From positions 1 to 64,000 of the forward strand of contig JAJPJX010000157.1 of NCBI GenBank assembly GCA_021324015.1: a DNA stretch of 64,000 nt. The letters run 5' to 3'. The stretch is from Solibacteraceae bacterium. GTDB taxonomy: Bacteria > Acidobacteriota > Terriglobia > Bryobacterales > Bryobacteraceae. This document shows, piece after piece, positions 54,887 through 63,107 of the stretch (position 1 is the first letter of the stretch; every line of letters begins with the position of its first letter). The notes below the pieces were generated by a model. It saw only the letters and a list, made by a program, of their open reading frames with translations, was not told where the DNA came from and searched no databases. Position numbers and translations under genes: made by a program.

Positions 54887-54954
54887 TACGTGTATCAGGC
54901 CGCATACTGCCCGCACCGGCCCTGCGCTTGGCCGGTGGTTGGCATCAGGCTGGG

Positions 54955-55518
54955 TCACGCGGCCTTCGGATACAGCGCCTGTGCGATCTTGGAGAGTTCA
55001 TCGGCTTCAGCGATTCGCTGATGGTGTTCGGCAAGGAATTTGGCTGCTTCCAAGTCGGCGAAGGTGCCGTAATATTTGCCTGCCACTCTGACCTGCCATT
55101 TGGCCGCACCCCGGTGCCAATAGATTCCCGTGGTACCACTTGTATTGTTGCGAGGCATTCTGCGATTCAGAAGGTTCAACGTCCTTGTTGCCAGACGCAA
55201 GTTGGACCTGCGGTTATCTAAGGTGTCACGGTTTATATGATCCACCTGATAGCAGTCTGGCGCGTCCAAAAGGACGCGATGCAAATGGACCTTGCCCCCG
55301 CTCCGACCTGCGCTACTTATCACGCGGAAGCAGCGTGAATGTCGGCACCAGTGCCCATGCCACCGATACGGCAGCGCTTGTAACATTGGCAGGTCCATAG
55401 CGTCAACCAACGTTTCGATGGCTGGGCCGTTCTTCCGTCGTAGGAAAAGAACGGCGACTTCCCCACGGATTTCAAATAGATTCTTCATCGGAGTAGCGGT
55501 TATGCCATCAGGCCGCAT
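54955..55518 (-). CDS. HNH endonuclease with AP2-like DNA-binding domain
   Basis: A 187-residue protein of the phage HNH type. The HNH_3 core is DCYQVDHINRDTLDNRRSNLRLATRTLNL near residues 88-116; the C-terminal part GIYWHRGAAKWQVRVAGKYYGTFADLEAAKF is an AP2-type DNA-binding fold. Such genes are usually free-standing homing endonucleases. Its start at 55518 overlaps the end of the HTH gene by 11 bases; MKNLFEI at 55488 is an alternative start. Confidence 0.85.
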   Translation of the reverse strand: MRPDGITATPMKNLFEIRGEVAVLFLRRKNGPAIETLVDAMDLPMLQALPYRWHGHWCRHSRCFRVISSAGRSGGKVHLHRVLLDAPDCYQVDHINRDTLDNRRSNLRLATRTLNLLNRRMPRNNTSGTTGIYWHRGAAKWQVRVAGKYYGTFADLEAAKFLAEHHQRIAEADELSKIAQALYPKAA

Positions 55519-55717
55519 TCAGCAGCCGGGTATGAATGCGCCGGGCCACGGATTCCGGGACGCTGTACGTGGTGTTGGCTTTCTTCCTGCCCAACCGGAT
55601 GCGAACCACACCGGGTTCATTCATCACCAGCTTGCGCACGGTTTCCCTGCCCATGGCCCACTGGTCTTTCAAATCTGAGATGCTGTAGTGCTTTTCAAAG
55701 GTGCTGTCTGGTGTCAT
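55508..55717 (-). CDS. Small helix-turn-helix protein
   Basis: A 69-residue protein (from MTPDSTFEKHYSI) with an HTH-like segment SISDLKDQWAMGRETVRKLVMNEPGVVRI followed by basic GRKKANTTYSVPESVARRIH. Similar proteins are common next to mobile elements in Acidobacteriota and look like excisionase/AlpA-type DNA-binding proteins. The same frame is open up to 55948, but that extension lacks conserved features. It probably co-operates with or represses the opposite-strand HTH gene across the control region. Confidence 0.7.
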   Translation of the reverse strand: MTPDSTFEKHYSISDLKDQWAMGRETVRKLVMNEPGVVRIRLGRKKANTTYSVPESVARRIHTRLLNAA

Positions 55718-56188
55718 CGTGCCCGCAGCATAATTTCCCATTTCTCCCACCGGCCCCGATTTCATTTTGTACTTCTCGTCCTGCCAACCAGTTACCTTCA
55801 GCTTGAAGCATGTGAACGCTGGCCCGGCAAGATGGGCGCTGGGCGGGACTTTCTTCAGCAGCAACGAAGCGAGTAGCACAGCCGCGCAAGTGGCAAGGCG
55901 CAGCAGCCCTTTGAACTGTCTGTGAAGCCAGCAGCTTACATGCCGCAATGAAGTGTGTGACGGAAGCCAGCGTTTCCCCTACGGGACCCGTTCACATATT
56001 TCGTTTCGGAATGCCTCACGCGAAAGTGACACGTAAGTTCATGCAACCACCCGTTTGTCAAAACTGGCTTGCATTACCGCGCGTGATTCAAGCTGACAGG
56101 CGCTGATGGGGGCCTGTGTAGAATGGGGTTGGCGGGATTCACACCCCCGCTTCCCTCACGTGCAGTAAAAACCCAAGGCAATTTCACC
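55718..56188. promoter_or_regulatory. Divergent control region of the element
   Basis: The 471 bp between two divergent HTH genes contain no convincing gene. This is where a lysogeny-like switch would be expected. Visible features are the motif TAGAAT at 56119-56124 (possible -10), and a short hairpin GCGGG...CCCGC at about 56131-56152 just upstream of the AlpA-like start. Operators could not be defined by eye. Confidence 0.4.
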
Positions 56189-56392
56189 ATGACGCGTTTA
56201 CACGCACCAAGTGCGCAGCCTGCCTACCTGCGCCAGCGGGACGCTGCTGCGTTTCTTTCGGTCAGCGTGGCCCTGTTACAGAAATGGCACCGTCTGGGCA
56301 CAGGTCCCCGCCGTGTGCTGTTGGGTGGCCGGGTGCCGGTATATTTCATTCCCGACCTTCACAGATGGGCGCAGGAACAGGCCGCGCAATGA
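56189..56392 (+). CDS. AlpA/excisionase-like HTH protein
   Basis: A 67-residue MerR-like (HTH_17) protein: PAYLRQRDAAAFLSVSVALLQKWHRLGTGPRRVLLGGRVPVYFIPDLHRW. The helix-turn-helix plus wing and Gly-rich turn are typical of AlpA/Xis factors that direct excision or activate element genes. The frame stays open to 56123 upstream; MTRLHAP is chosen because the domain starts soon after. The next gene overlaps by ATGA. Confidence 0.8.
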   Translation: MTRLHAPSAQPAYLRQRDAAAFLSVSVALLQKWHRLGTGPRRVLLGGRVPVYFIPDLHRWAQEQAAQ

Positions 56393-56598
56393 AGCGCTGG
56401 CCGTGGAAGCAGTCATTGTCCAGCGGGCGCATGTTCATGCACCTACCGGGCCGGGGACGGCAAGTATGCGTCTTCCAGAACAGCGATGGCAGCTACGGCT
56501 TTTCCGTTTGCGGACAAGACCAGCCGGGCCAGTGGGAGAGTCAAACGGACGCCATGGCCGCTGCTGAACGGTTGATATACGGGGTGACCACTCAATGA
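56389..56598 (+). CDS. Small element protein, unknown
   Basis: A 69-residue basic protein beginning MKRWPWKQSLSSGRMFMHLPG with two cysteines (QVCVFQ, FSVCGQD). No family is recognised. Both ends overlap its neighbours by 4 bp (ATGA), so translation is coupled to the AlpA-like gene and the following gene; this supports it as a real gene. Confidence 0.6.
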   Translation: MKRWPWKQSLSSGRMFMHLPGRGRQVCVFQNSDGSYGFSVCGQDQPGQWESQTDAMAAAERLIYGVTTQ

Positions 56599-56894
56599 AA
56601 ACCGAAGAGTATTACGGCGCGGTCAGGCAACAGACCGCTGCACTGAACGAGCGATTCCCGCAGGGTTTCTGTTACCTGTGCAGCATCGCGAATCGAGACA
56701 GGGGCACGGTGGACGGTAGCGTCACCGAAGCGGCCAATGACAATGCGGCCCGCTGCCTTGTGGAACGGACCCACCGGCTGGCCACGGATGATGAAGTGGC
56801 CGAATGGCACGGGCATCAGCAGCAGAACGCGCAGGCGTCACAGTCCAAGGAATTTGAACTGCGTGGCCAGAAAGTCATGTGGGTGCGCCGATGA
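56595..56894 (+). CDS. Small element protein, unknown
   Basis: A 99-residue hydrophilic protein (MKTEEYYGAVRQQTAALNERFPQG) with a CYLC pair near residue 26. No family recognised. It is start/stop-overlapped with the genes on both sides. Confidence 0.6.
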   Translation: MKTEEYYGAVRQQTAALNERFPQGFCYLCSIANRDRGTVDGSVTEAANDNAARCLVERTHRLATDDEVAEWHGHQQQNAQASQSKEFELRGQKVMWVRR

Positions 56895-57529
56895 TAAAAG
56901 CAAATGATCTGGGCCAGTTGACGGAACTGGCAATGGACCGCATTGACAAACTGGACGCCACGCGCGCCGAACGTGAAGAGTGTATCCAGCGCAAGGCGAA
57001 CGTGGCCGCTGAACTGACCAAGCAAGAGGAAGAGGAACGGGCCATTGCGCTGGACCAGCGCAGAATGAACGGACTGGCCAACACGTGGGGCCGTGAAGCA
57101 TCGGAAGCCGTGGCCAAGTTGCTGGATGAAGCATCCCGGAACCCGGCCTGCGATTTCGACAGCGTTGCTGACCTCTGCGCCAAGGCCCGCATGAAGCCCA
57201 AGCTGGGCGCAGAGGCTGTGACCTTCATTGTCACCCGGCTGATGCCAGCCCAGCGTGTGAAGGTGCTGGAACTGGAACTGGCGCACGCGCGGGAACATGA
57301 ACAGGTCCTGCTGTATGACGCGCTGATTGCCCGCATCGAAGCGGCCATTGCGGTACAGGGCCTGCTGGACGTGGAAGGCAGCGTTGAAATCAGCGGGGGC
57401 CGCAGTGAATACCTGCTGCGCCTTGCGCTGGACGCGGGACGCAGGACCCGCGCGGCCCACCAGAACCTGATTGATGAGAAGTCACGTCAGGCAGAAATGG
57501 CCCGGTCTGGGGCTATTGCAAGTTTGTAG
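56891..57529 (+). CDS. Helical/coiled-coil element protein, unknown
   Basis: A 212-residue protein rich in Ala, Glu, Lys and Arg, with a strong coiled-coil run (RAEREECIQRKANVAAELTKQEEEERAIALDQRR, about 25-60) and a second helical tract near the middle. No domain recognised. The start overlaps the previous stop by 4 bp. It could be a scaffold-, primase-accessory- or nuclease-inhibitor-like protein, but nothing in the sequence decides this. Confidence 0.6.
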   Translation: MIKANDLGQLTELAMDRIDKLDATRAEREECIQRKANVAAELTKQEEEERAIALDQRRMNGLANTWGREASEAVAKLLDEASRNPACDFDSVADLCAKARMKPKLGAEAVTFIVTRLMPAQRVKVLELELAHAREHEQVLLYDALIARIEAAIAVQGLLDVEGSVEISGGRSEYLLRLALDAGRRTRAAHQNLIDEKSRQAEMARSGAIASL

Positions 57530-57563
57530 TATCACGAAGCAGTACAGATTCAAGTTGGTAGTT

Positions 57564-57812
57564 ATGACCGAACGAGAACAACTTTTGCAGGCCATCAACC
57601 AAGGGCTTGTAGACCTTCAACCCAAACGGCGCGGGCCGATTCCAGCCCCCGCCATCATCAACGACAATCAGGCAGACCCGGCCCTGCGCCGTGGGGCCTT
57701 AAAGCAGTACGCGTCTGCTGTACTCGAAACTCCTACGCAGGACTGGTCACCCGAGATGCGCAGCGCTGTCATGCAGGAGTGCGCCAACGTGGTGCGGGAG
57801 ATGGGGCAATAG
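57564..57812 (+). CDS. Small element protein, unknown
   Basis: An 82-residue protein (MTEREQLLQAINQGLVDLQPKRRGPIPAPAIINDN). The first 20 residues form a helix, followed by a Pro-rich stretch and a second helical part ending REMGQ. The gene lies 34 bp behind the coiled-coil gene. No family is recognised. Confidence 0.5.
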   Translation: MTEREQLLQAINQGLVDLQPKRRGPIPAPAIINDNQADPALRRGALKQYASAVLETPTQDWSPEMRSAVMQECANVVREMGQ

Positions 57813-57816
57813 CACC

Positions 57817-58143
57817 ATGGAAATCTATTCCCTTGGAAAGATCGCACCCACCACACCGGGCACGCCCGTGCAGTTGACCACGGATGACACCATCAAGGTG
57901 CAGGCTGTCTATGCCAGCCAGATTGGTGGGACCACGGGCCGGGTGCTGCTTGGCCGCGTGGGGCTGAACAAGACCACGCTGGCCGGTTGCATCAAGCCGT
58001 TCCTGCCACCCGCTGCTTCCGGGTTCTTGGACAGCTTTGAAGTGGCAGCGGAAGACCGCAGCAACTGCATTCAGTTGTCCAAGTATTGCGTGGACGCGGA
58101 CGTGGCCAACGAAGGGCTGGTCATTTCCTACGTGGTTGCCTAA
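57817..58143 (+). CDS. Beta-rich small protein, unknown
   Basis: A 108-residue protein (MEIYSLGKIAPTTPGTPVQLTTDDTIKVQAVYASQIGG...). The alternating hydrophobic pattern and Gly/Thr content suggest a beta sandwich, as in small virion or decoration proteins of phages. It starts 4 bases after the preceding stop and is followed by a stem-loop. Confidence 0.5.
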   Translation: MEIYSLGKIAPTTPGTPVQLTTDDTIKVQAVYASQIGGTTGRVLLGRVGLNKTTLAGCIKPFLPPAASGFLDSFEVAAEDRSNCIQLSKYCVDADVANEGLVISYVVA

Positions 58144-58153
58144 ACGAAAAGAG

Positions 58154-58181
58154 CGGGCCGGGTGTGAGTAAGCCCGGCCCG
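58154..58181 (+). terminator. Stem-loop at the end of the small-gene operon
   Basis: CGGGCCGGG and CCCGGCCCG form a 9-bp perfect stem with a 10-base loop, 10 bases after the stop of the beta-rich gene. No U-tract follows. It likely ends the 56189-58143 transcript. Confidence 0.5.
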
Positions 58182-58331
58182 AAGTAAGTAAATCTCAACA
58201 CTTGTGCCAACAGGATAACGGACAGGTGCATACAGCCGGGTCCCCGGCATAAGACAACCCACTCGTTTGACTGGGATAATTTCACGTGATGTGTCACTGA
58301 AACCGCCTAAATGGGCGAGAGAGACAGACCG

Positions 58332-58901
58332 ATGTTACAGGAAACAACACTTCAGGAAGCCCGCAGGTTGTTATTTATTGCGATGAGAGAGATACCGCAG
58401 TTGACCCCCTTCGGAATCGGCGTGCATTACGCCTATCATCGCAATGGACGTGAACACGTGTGCCGGGAAATTCAGAGGCAACAGGCAGAACTGGAGACGG
58501 ACCACGCGTTGCGCATGATTGCCTTCTGCGCCGATTGGATCAAGACACACCCTACGGGATTCAAACCGCATCGCACTTCCTACTACTCCAAGCACCTTGT
58601 GGAACAGTGGCGCAGGGATGCCGGTGACCCGGACCCCTACGTCCACAACGGCTGCTTCATTGCGGCTGCGGTGGGCCTTGGCCTTAACTTCAGGATCGAC
58701 GGCCCCAATGCCGTCTTCAGATTCCCAACGCTGCGCCAGCTTATCGACAGGGCGCTGTGTGCTGACGGCCAGCGGCTGCGCGGAAACAAGATCGTGCAAA
58801 TCTACGATGAAGTTGGACCCATGATGTTGCCGTGTGAACCGCGCGTGATTGAAGATGACGTTGACTTGGAAACGCTGGCGCGCGAACTGGGAGTGCTGTG
58901 A
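58332..58901 (+). CDS. Element protein upstream of the replication gene, unknown
   Basis: A 189-residue soluble protein (MLQETTLQEARRLLFIAMREI). No known domain is recognised; conserved-looking tracts are GVHYAYHRNGREH and DPDPYVHNGCFIAAAVGLGLNF. ATG 58332 has a weak GAGAGA upstream; ATG 58311 would add 7 residues. The prim-pol gene begins directly after its stop, so it may be a replication accessory factor. An 8-bp palindrome TCACGTGA lies at 58282-58289 in front of it. Confidence 0.6.
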   Translation: MLQETTLQEARRLLFIAMREIPQLTPFGIGVHYAYHRNGREHVCREIQRQQAELETDHALRMIAFCADWIKTHPTGFKPHRTSYYSKHLVEQWRRDAGDPDPYVHNGCFIAAAVGLGLNFRIDGPNAVFRFPTLRQLIDRALCADGQRLRGNKIVQIYDEVGPMMLPCEPRVIEDDVDLETLARELGVL

Positions 58902-61214
58902 ATGAATCGGGATATCGCAATTCAATACGCGCGGAACGGCTGGTCTGTCATTCCGCTGCACAGCCCGCAGGGTTCTGGCTGTTCTTGCGGTAGCGCTGAC
59001 TGCGGCAAGCCGGGCAAGCATGCGCGCGTCCGCGAATGGCAGAAGGCGTCATGTGACCCGGACACTGTTGCCGCATGGTGGCAGCAATGGCCGGATTCAA
59101 ACATCGGCCTGCGCTTGGACAATCTGGTGGTGCTGGACGTGGACGGAACGGAAGGCGCTGACTCACTGGCTGCTCTCGAACAACAGCACGGGCCGCTGGT
59201 CGCACGCGCGCAACAGCGCAGCGGTTCAGGTGGCTGGCACTACGTGTTTGAAGCCGCGGAAGGCGTCACCAAGCATCTGAAGTTCAGGCCCGGCCTTGAC
59301 CTGCTGACTGGGGCCGGGTGCTACATCGGGGTGGACCCATCGCAGCATGCCAGCGGTGGAAACTACCGGTGGGTGGATACGGAAAGCCCGGCCAACACTC
59401 CCCGGCCCCAGCTTCCGCTGACGGTTCCACCGGCTTGGCTGCTGGAAGTGGCCAAGACAAAGGCCCGGACCCCAACTGAACGCGTACCCGTCGAACGTCT
59501 CATGACCTTGGCACTCGAAAAGATCGGGGCCGGGTCAGGGCGCAACGATGCGGGCCTGTTCTTCTACGGCCAGATGCGCGACAACGGGTACACTAAGGAT
59601 GAATCGTACCTGACTCTCCGGGAGTGGGTCACCCGCGCCAATGAAGCCGCACCAGCGCTGGCCAAGTACACGCTTTCGGAAGCGCGGGCCACCTTGAACA
59701 GCGCCTATAAGCGGGAACCCCGCGACCCGTGGACCGAACCCGGCAAGCGGACCAATACCGCAAAGCTGCTGGAAGACCTGTCTGAAGACATCGAACTGTT
59801 CCACTCGCCCAAGGGTGACGCATTCGCGGTGGTCCCCGTCAATGACCACGTGGAATGCTGGGCCGTCGATTCCAAGACGTTCAAAGGCATTCTGACCAGC
59901 CGGTATTTCAAAAAGCAGAATGCCACACCGGGCAGGGACGCGCTGCAAAGTTTCGTTGACCTGCTGTGCGCACGCGCTGCTTATGACGGCCCTGAAAAGC
60001 AAACACACCTGCGATTCGCACACGTTGACGGGCGCGCGTATTTGGACCTTGGCAACGATTCTTGGCAGGTCGTTGAAATCGACGCTGATGGCTGGCGCAT
60101 CCTGCCCCAGTCCCCGGTGTGTTTCAAGCGCGTGGCCGGTATGAAGCCGCTGCCGATTCCTGAACGCGGCGGGTCACTGACCGCGCTGCGCAGATTCATC
60201 AACGCGCAGGATGACCGGCATTTCGTCTTGATGGCGTCATGGCTGGTTGGGACGTTTCTGCCGAAAGGCGCGTTTCCGGTCTTGTTGATTCAAGGTGTGC
60301 ATGGTTCCGCGAAGTCGGGGACCACGGCCATCCTGCGGAATCTGGTTGACCCGGTGACCGTGCCCCTAAGCGCGTTGCCGCGCGATGAACGGGAACTGGC
60401 CATCACAGCCAACAACAGTGGCGTCATCGCTTTTGACAACGTATCCGGTGTTCATCAATGGCTGAGCGATGCGTTCTGCCGAATCGCCACTGGCGCGGGC
60501 TTCCGCACGCGGACCTTGCACACCGACGCGGATGAACAGCTATTCGAGACGCGCAGGCCGCTGCTGCTGAACGGCATTGACGATATCGCATCCCGCGCGG
60601 ACCTGCTGGACCGTGGCATTGGAGTGTATCTCAGACGCATAGCGGACACACAGCGGAAGACGGAAGATGAGATTCAATCGGAATTCGCTTCCGCACAAGG
60701 TGCCATCTTGGGCGCGCTGCTGACCGCAGTGTCCACGGGGCTGCGGAACTTGCCCAGCACCAAGTTGTCCAGCCTTCCGCGCATGGCTGACTTCGCTAAG
60801 TGGGTTTCAGCGTGTGAACCGGCCCTGCCATGGGAACCGGGGGCCTTCATGCGGACGTATCTGGAAATGCGCCAGAAGACAGCGGAAATGTCCGTGGAAA
60901 ATGACATGGTGGCCCAGGCCCTGCTGCGCATGATTCTGACCACGCGTTCCAGCGTCTGGGAAGGCACCAGTGAAGAACTGCTGCTGGAGTTGAACCAGCG
61001 GGTGCCCTTCGATAGACGGGACTTCACAGCGTGGCCCAAGACGCCTGCGTCACTGGGCCGCTGGCTGCGCCGCGCGGAACCCTGCTTGCTCGCCGTGGGC
61101 GTCACCTTGAGCGCACGGCGTGGTGGGAAGGGCCGCACGCGGTTGCTGCGTGTCGAATACAGCAACCCGGATCAAGGGACCCTGCTTCCGTGGCCCGAAC
61201 AGGACGCGGCATAG
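58902..61214 (+). CDS. Bifunctional prim-pol and helicase-type replication protein
   Basis: A 770-residue replication protein. The N-terminus is a prim-pol domain: GWSVIPL near residue 14, a Cys/His cluster CSCGSADCGKPGKH (28-41), the catalytic DxD in VVLDVDG near 78, and GGWHYVF near 111. A primase-C-like helical region follows (about 200-270). The C-terminal half is an ATPase with a Walker A-like loop GVHGSAKSGTT (465-475) and a Walker B-like VIAFDNVSG (about 508-516). Such proteins start autonomous replication of satellites and plasmids. The iteron block begins 1 base after its stop. Confidence 0.85.
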   Translation: MNRDIAIQYARNGWSVIPLHSPQGSGCSCGSADCGKPGKHARVREWQKASCDPDTVAAWWQQWPDSNIGLRLDNLVVLDVDGTEGADSLAALEQQHGPLVARAQQRSGSGGWHYVFEAAEGVTKHLKFRPGLDLLTGAGCYIGVDPSQHASGGNYRWVDTESPANTPRPQLPLTVPPAWLLEVAKTKARTPTERVPVERLMTLALEKIGAGSGRNDAGLFFYGQMRDNGYTKDESYLTLREWVTRANEAAPALAKYTLSEARATLNSAYKREPRDPWTEPGKRTNTAKLLEDLSEDIELFHSPKGDAFAVVPVNDHVECWAVDSKTFKGILTSRYFKKQNATPGRDALQSFVDLLCARAAYDGPEKQTHLRFAHVDGRAYLDLGNDSWQVVEIDADGWRILPQSPVCFKRVAGMKPLPIPERGGSLTALRRFINAQDDRHFVLMASWLVGTFLPKGAFPVLLIQGVHGSAKSGTTAILRNLVDPVTVPLSALPRDERELAITANNSGVIAFDNVSGVHQWLSDAFCRIATGAGFRTRTLHTDADEQLFETRRPLLLNGIDDIASRADLLDRGIGVYLRRIADTQRKTEDEIQSEFASAQGAILGALLTAVSTGLRNLPSTKLSSLPRMADFAKWVSACEPALPWEPGAFMRTYLEMRQKTAEMSVENDMVAQALLRMILTTRSSVWEGTSEELLLELNQRVPFDRRDFTAWPKTPASLGRWLRRAEPCLLAVGVTLSARRGGKGRTRLLRVEYSNPDQGTLLPWPEQDAA

Positions 61215-61215
61215 G

Positions 61216-61556
61216 CGGACAGAGCGGACAGCAGCGGACAGGAACGAAAACGGGCTTGCTGTCCGCCATTTCTGCTGGAAACGCAGGGGTTAGGTGTTAG
61301 GCGGACAGAGCGGACAGCAATTTCTATGTTTTCCCTGGAAAAGAATATATATAAAGGGAAACAGTGTATAGAAACGCCACGCAGACAGGACCTTTGCGAC
61401 TTTCTAAATGCCACCGGGAAATAGCTGCAAAATGCTGTCCGCTCTGTCCGCTCTGTCCGCCAACTTTTTAACACCAACTGTGTCAAGCTGATAGGTCATG
61501 CGTCTGGCGGACAGCAGGGCGGACAGTAACTCTGCGTGCTGCCCGCTTCCTGTCCG
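61216..61556. repeat. Iteron block: putative replication origin
   Basis: Twelve copies of CGGACAG lie in 341 bp. On the plus strand they start at 61216, 61225, 61235, 61302, 61311, 61508 and 61520; in inverse orientation (CTGTCCG) they start at 61259, 61435, 61444, 61453 and 61550. Most neighbours are 9 or 10 bp apart. The two clusters flank an AT-rich stretch. The location directly behind the replication gene and the two-cluster layout match P4- and SaPI-type origins recognised by their own primase-helicase. Confidence 0.7.
61330..61361. repeat. AT-rich inverted repeat (possible unwinding element)
   Basis: TTTCCCT (61330-61336) and AGGGAAA (61355-61361) surround an AT-rich core containing AATATATATAA. 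It sits in the middle between the two iteron clusters, where a DNA-unwinding element would be expected. Confidence 0.5.
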
Positions 61557-61987
61557 CCGTGCGTGGGTCACGGACTTGACACGCTGAATCGGACGTAAGT
61601 TACTCAATCGTCGGCGCTGTCAGAAAAGTGGCGCTAAAGTGGCGTTGCCGCAAAGCTGTGCTATTAGCGCACTTAGCAGACAGGCCCCAAGGCACGCGTG
61701 GTCAGTCACACGTACTGCATTAAGGTTCCATTAAAACCAGGAGTCACCAAGCGAACGGCTGGCGATCCGCTGAACACGAAGTACTTGACAACGCCAAGGC
61801 ATGCGCTGGCGTTAGCGCGCGGCAAAGGACCTGACCGTCCAATTACCCGCCGCATAAACCGACCCGCGCGCTGCCAGCCGTGGCCGTAGAAACGCTTTTC
61901 GGGGCCGGGGGATGCTGTGGTGTCACCCGCTGCCCCTTCACGCGCTGTAGCCCGTCTGGGCCGCAGCAACACACATGAGAGTGACGT
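61557..61987. other. Gene-free stretch behind the iterons
   Basis: About 430 bp with no convincing gene; a 63-codon plus-strand frame at 61698-61889 has no recognisable features. It contains a near-direct repeat AAGTGGCGCT/AAGTGGCGTT at about 61626-61646 and could hold the promoter of the terminase-like gene or further origin sequence. Confidence 0.3.
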
Positions 61988-62407
61988 ATGTCAAAAACAA
62001 AAACGGGGCGTCCTGTTGGGCGTCCGAAGGGTTCCATTTCAAAGCGCAGGGCCGTGGCACACGAAGTCTTGGCCCAGTTGGAAGCAGAACTGGGCAGGGC
62101 CGTGAATCCGCTGGAAGGGCTGCTGCGGATTGGCGCTGACGTGAATCAGCCCATGGCCATCAGGGTTCAGTGCATGTCTGAATCTCTTCCGTACCTGTTT
62201 CCAAAACTGCAAAGCCAGACGGTGGCGCTGACCGGCCCCACTGGGGACGGCCCGGTGGAAGTGGCCACGTTGGATGTCAGCGCGGTCTTGGCCAATCCCC
62301 AGCTTGCCGCAGCCGCGCAGGAACTGGCACTGATGGTGATTGAACAGGAAGCGCTGGCTGAAGGCCAGCCGCAGCCCCGTTTAATCGACCAGCCGCAGTA
62401 CAAGTAA
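61988..62407 (+). CDS. Terminase-small-subunit-like DNA-binding protein
   Basis: A 139-residue protein starting MSKTKTGRPVGRPKGSISKR, an AT-hook-like GRP repeat, followed by helices (VAHEVLAQLEAELG, NPLEGLLRIGADVN) and a Pro/Gln-rich tail. The GRPKGS start and helical follow-up resemble small terminase subunits and DUF5681-like phage proteins. No large terminase is seen downstream in the window. Identification is tentative; a plain DNA-binding protein is equally possible. Confidence 0.5.
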   Translation: MSKTKTGRPVGRPKGSISKRRAVAHEVLAQLEAELGRAVNPLEGLLRIGADVNQPMAIRVQCMSESLPYLFPKLQSQTVALTGPTGDGPVEVATLDVSAVLANPQLAAAAQELALMVIEQEALAEGQPQPRLIDQPQYK

Positions 62408-62483
62408 GCCGCAGGGAAAGGGTGGCCAGCACTCAGACGCTGGTCACCCCGTGTAAACGCACGAACATTGAAAGGACTCATCC

Positions 62484-63104
62484 GTGAAAACAGAGTTTCG
62501 CCGTTCTGATTTGATCGCGCTGGCGCTGCCAGCTTGTGCGCACTGCGGTGGCAGTGGCCTGCGCAGCGCTGAAGGGGTCTGCCTGTGTGTTGAGCGTTCC
62601 GTATTCCGCATTGTGATGCAACGCTACCGTGACATCACCGAAGGGGAAGAGTTCATTGCGCCCCTGTCACTCGAAAACGCGGGCACTGGTCCCAAGGGGC
62701 TGGTGCGCGTTGGCCGTCCCCATGAAGAATTCCTTGCGGACGTGTGCCTGATAGCCAAGCGCGCGCTGGACCCGCTGGAACACTCCGTCTTCCGGTTTCA
62801 CTTCCTGCTGGGCGCTGATTGGAAGCTGTGCTGCAAGCGGCTGAAGATTGACCGGGGAACCTGCTTTCACGCCTTCTACCGCGTGGAAGCCAAGCTGGGC
62901 CGTGCATTCCGCACCACGCAGCCGTACCCGCTGTATCCGCTGGCCGGGTACTTCTATGGCGTTGTTCGCGGACGCAAGACAGCACCCTGCGTGCCCGATG
63001 ATGAACTAGCCCAGCCGGTGGCGTTGGTCCCACCGGTCATGTCGAAACAAGAACGGCTGGCGTACATCCGCGAAAGGTTGGCGGAAGGCCCGCTGGCCGC
63101 ATAG
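62484..63104 (+). CDS. Zinc-ribbon/HTH-like phage-type protein
   Basis: A 206-residue protein. CAHCGGSGLRSAEGVCLC (18-35) is a Cys4 zinc knuckle of the DnaJ-like CxxCxGxG kind. The central part HSVFRFHFLLGADWKLCCKRLKIDRGTCFHAFYRVEAKLG looks like a sigma-4/HTH-type helical domain. Related proteins are widespread in phage-like islands without known function; control of late transcription is a reasonable guess. The dif-like site starts 4 bases after its stop. Confidence 0.6.
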   Translation: MKTEFRRSDLIALALPACAHCGGSGLRSAEGVCLCVERSVFRIVMQRYRDITEGEEFIAPLSLENAGTGPKGLVRVGRPHEEFLADVCLIAKRALDPLEHSVFRFHFLLGADWKLCCKRLKIDRGTCFHAFYRVEAKLGRAFRTTQPYPLYPLAGYFYGVVRGRKTAPCVPDDELAQPVALVPPVMSKQERLAYIRERLAEGPLAA

Positions 63105-63107
63105 ACA

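Noticed and set aside
55718-55948. N-terminal extension of the small HTH protein with a hydrophobic stretch
   Set aside because: The segment (LLRLATCAAVLLASLLLKK) precedes a cytoplasmic DNA-binding domain and has no clear start site; probably frame noise in the control region.
56123-56188. N-terminal extension of the AlpA-like protein (MGLAGFTPPLPSRAV)
   Set aside because: Not part of the HTH fold and includes sequence likely to be promoter; kept only as a possible leader peptide.
61216-61556. CRISPR array
   Set aside because: The repeats are only 7 bp, in both orientations, with no spacers of regular length and no cas genes; they fit iterons.
61698-61889. 63-codon plus-strand frame in the origin region
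   Set aside because: No start signal, conserved pattern or coupling to neighbours.
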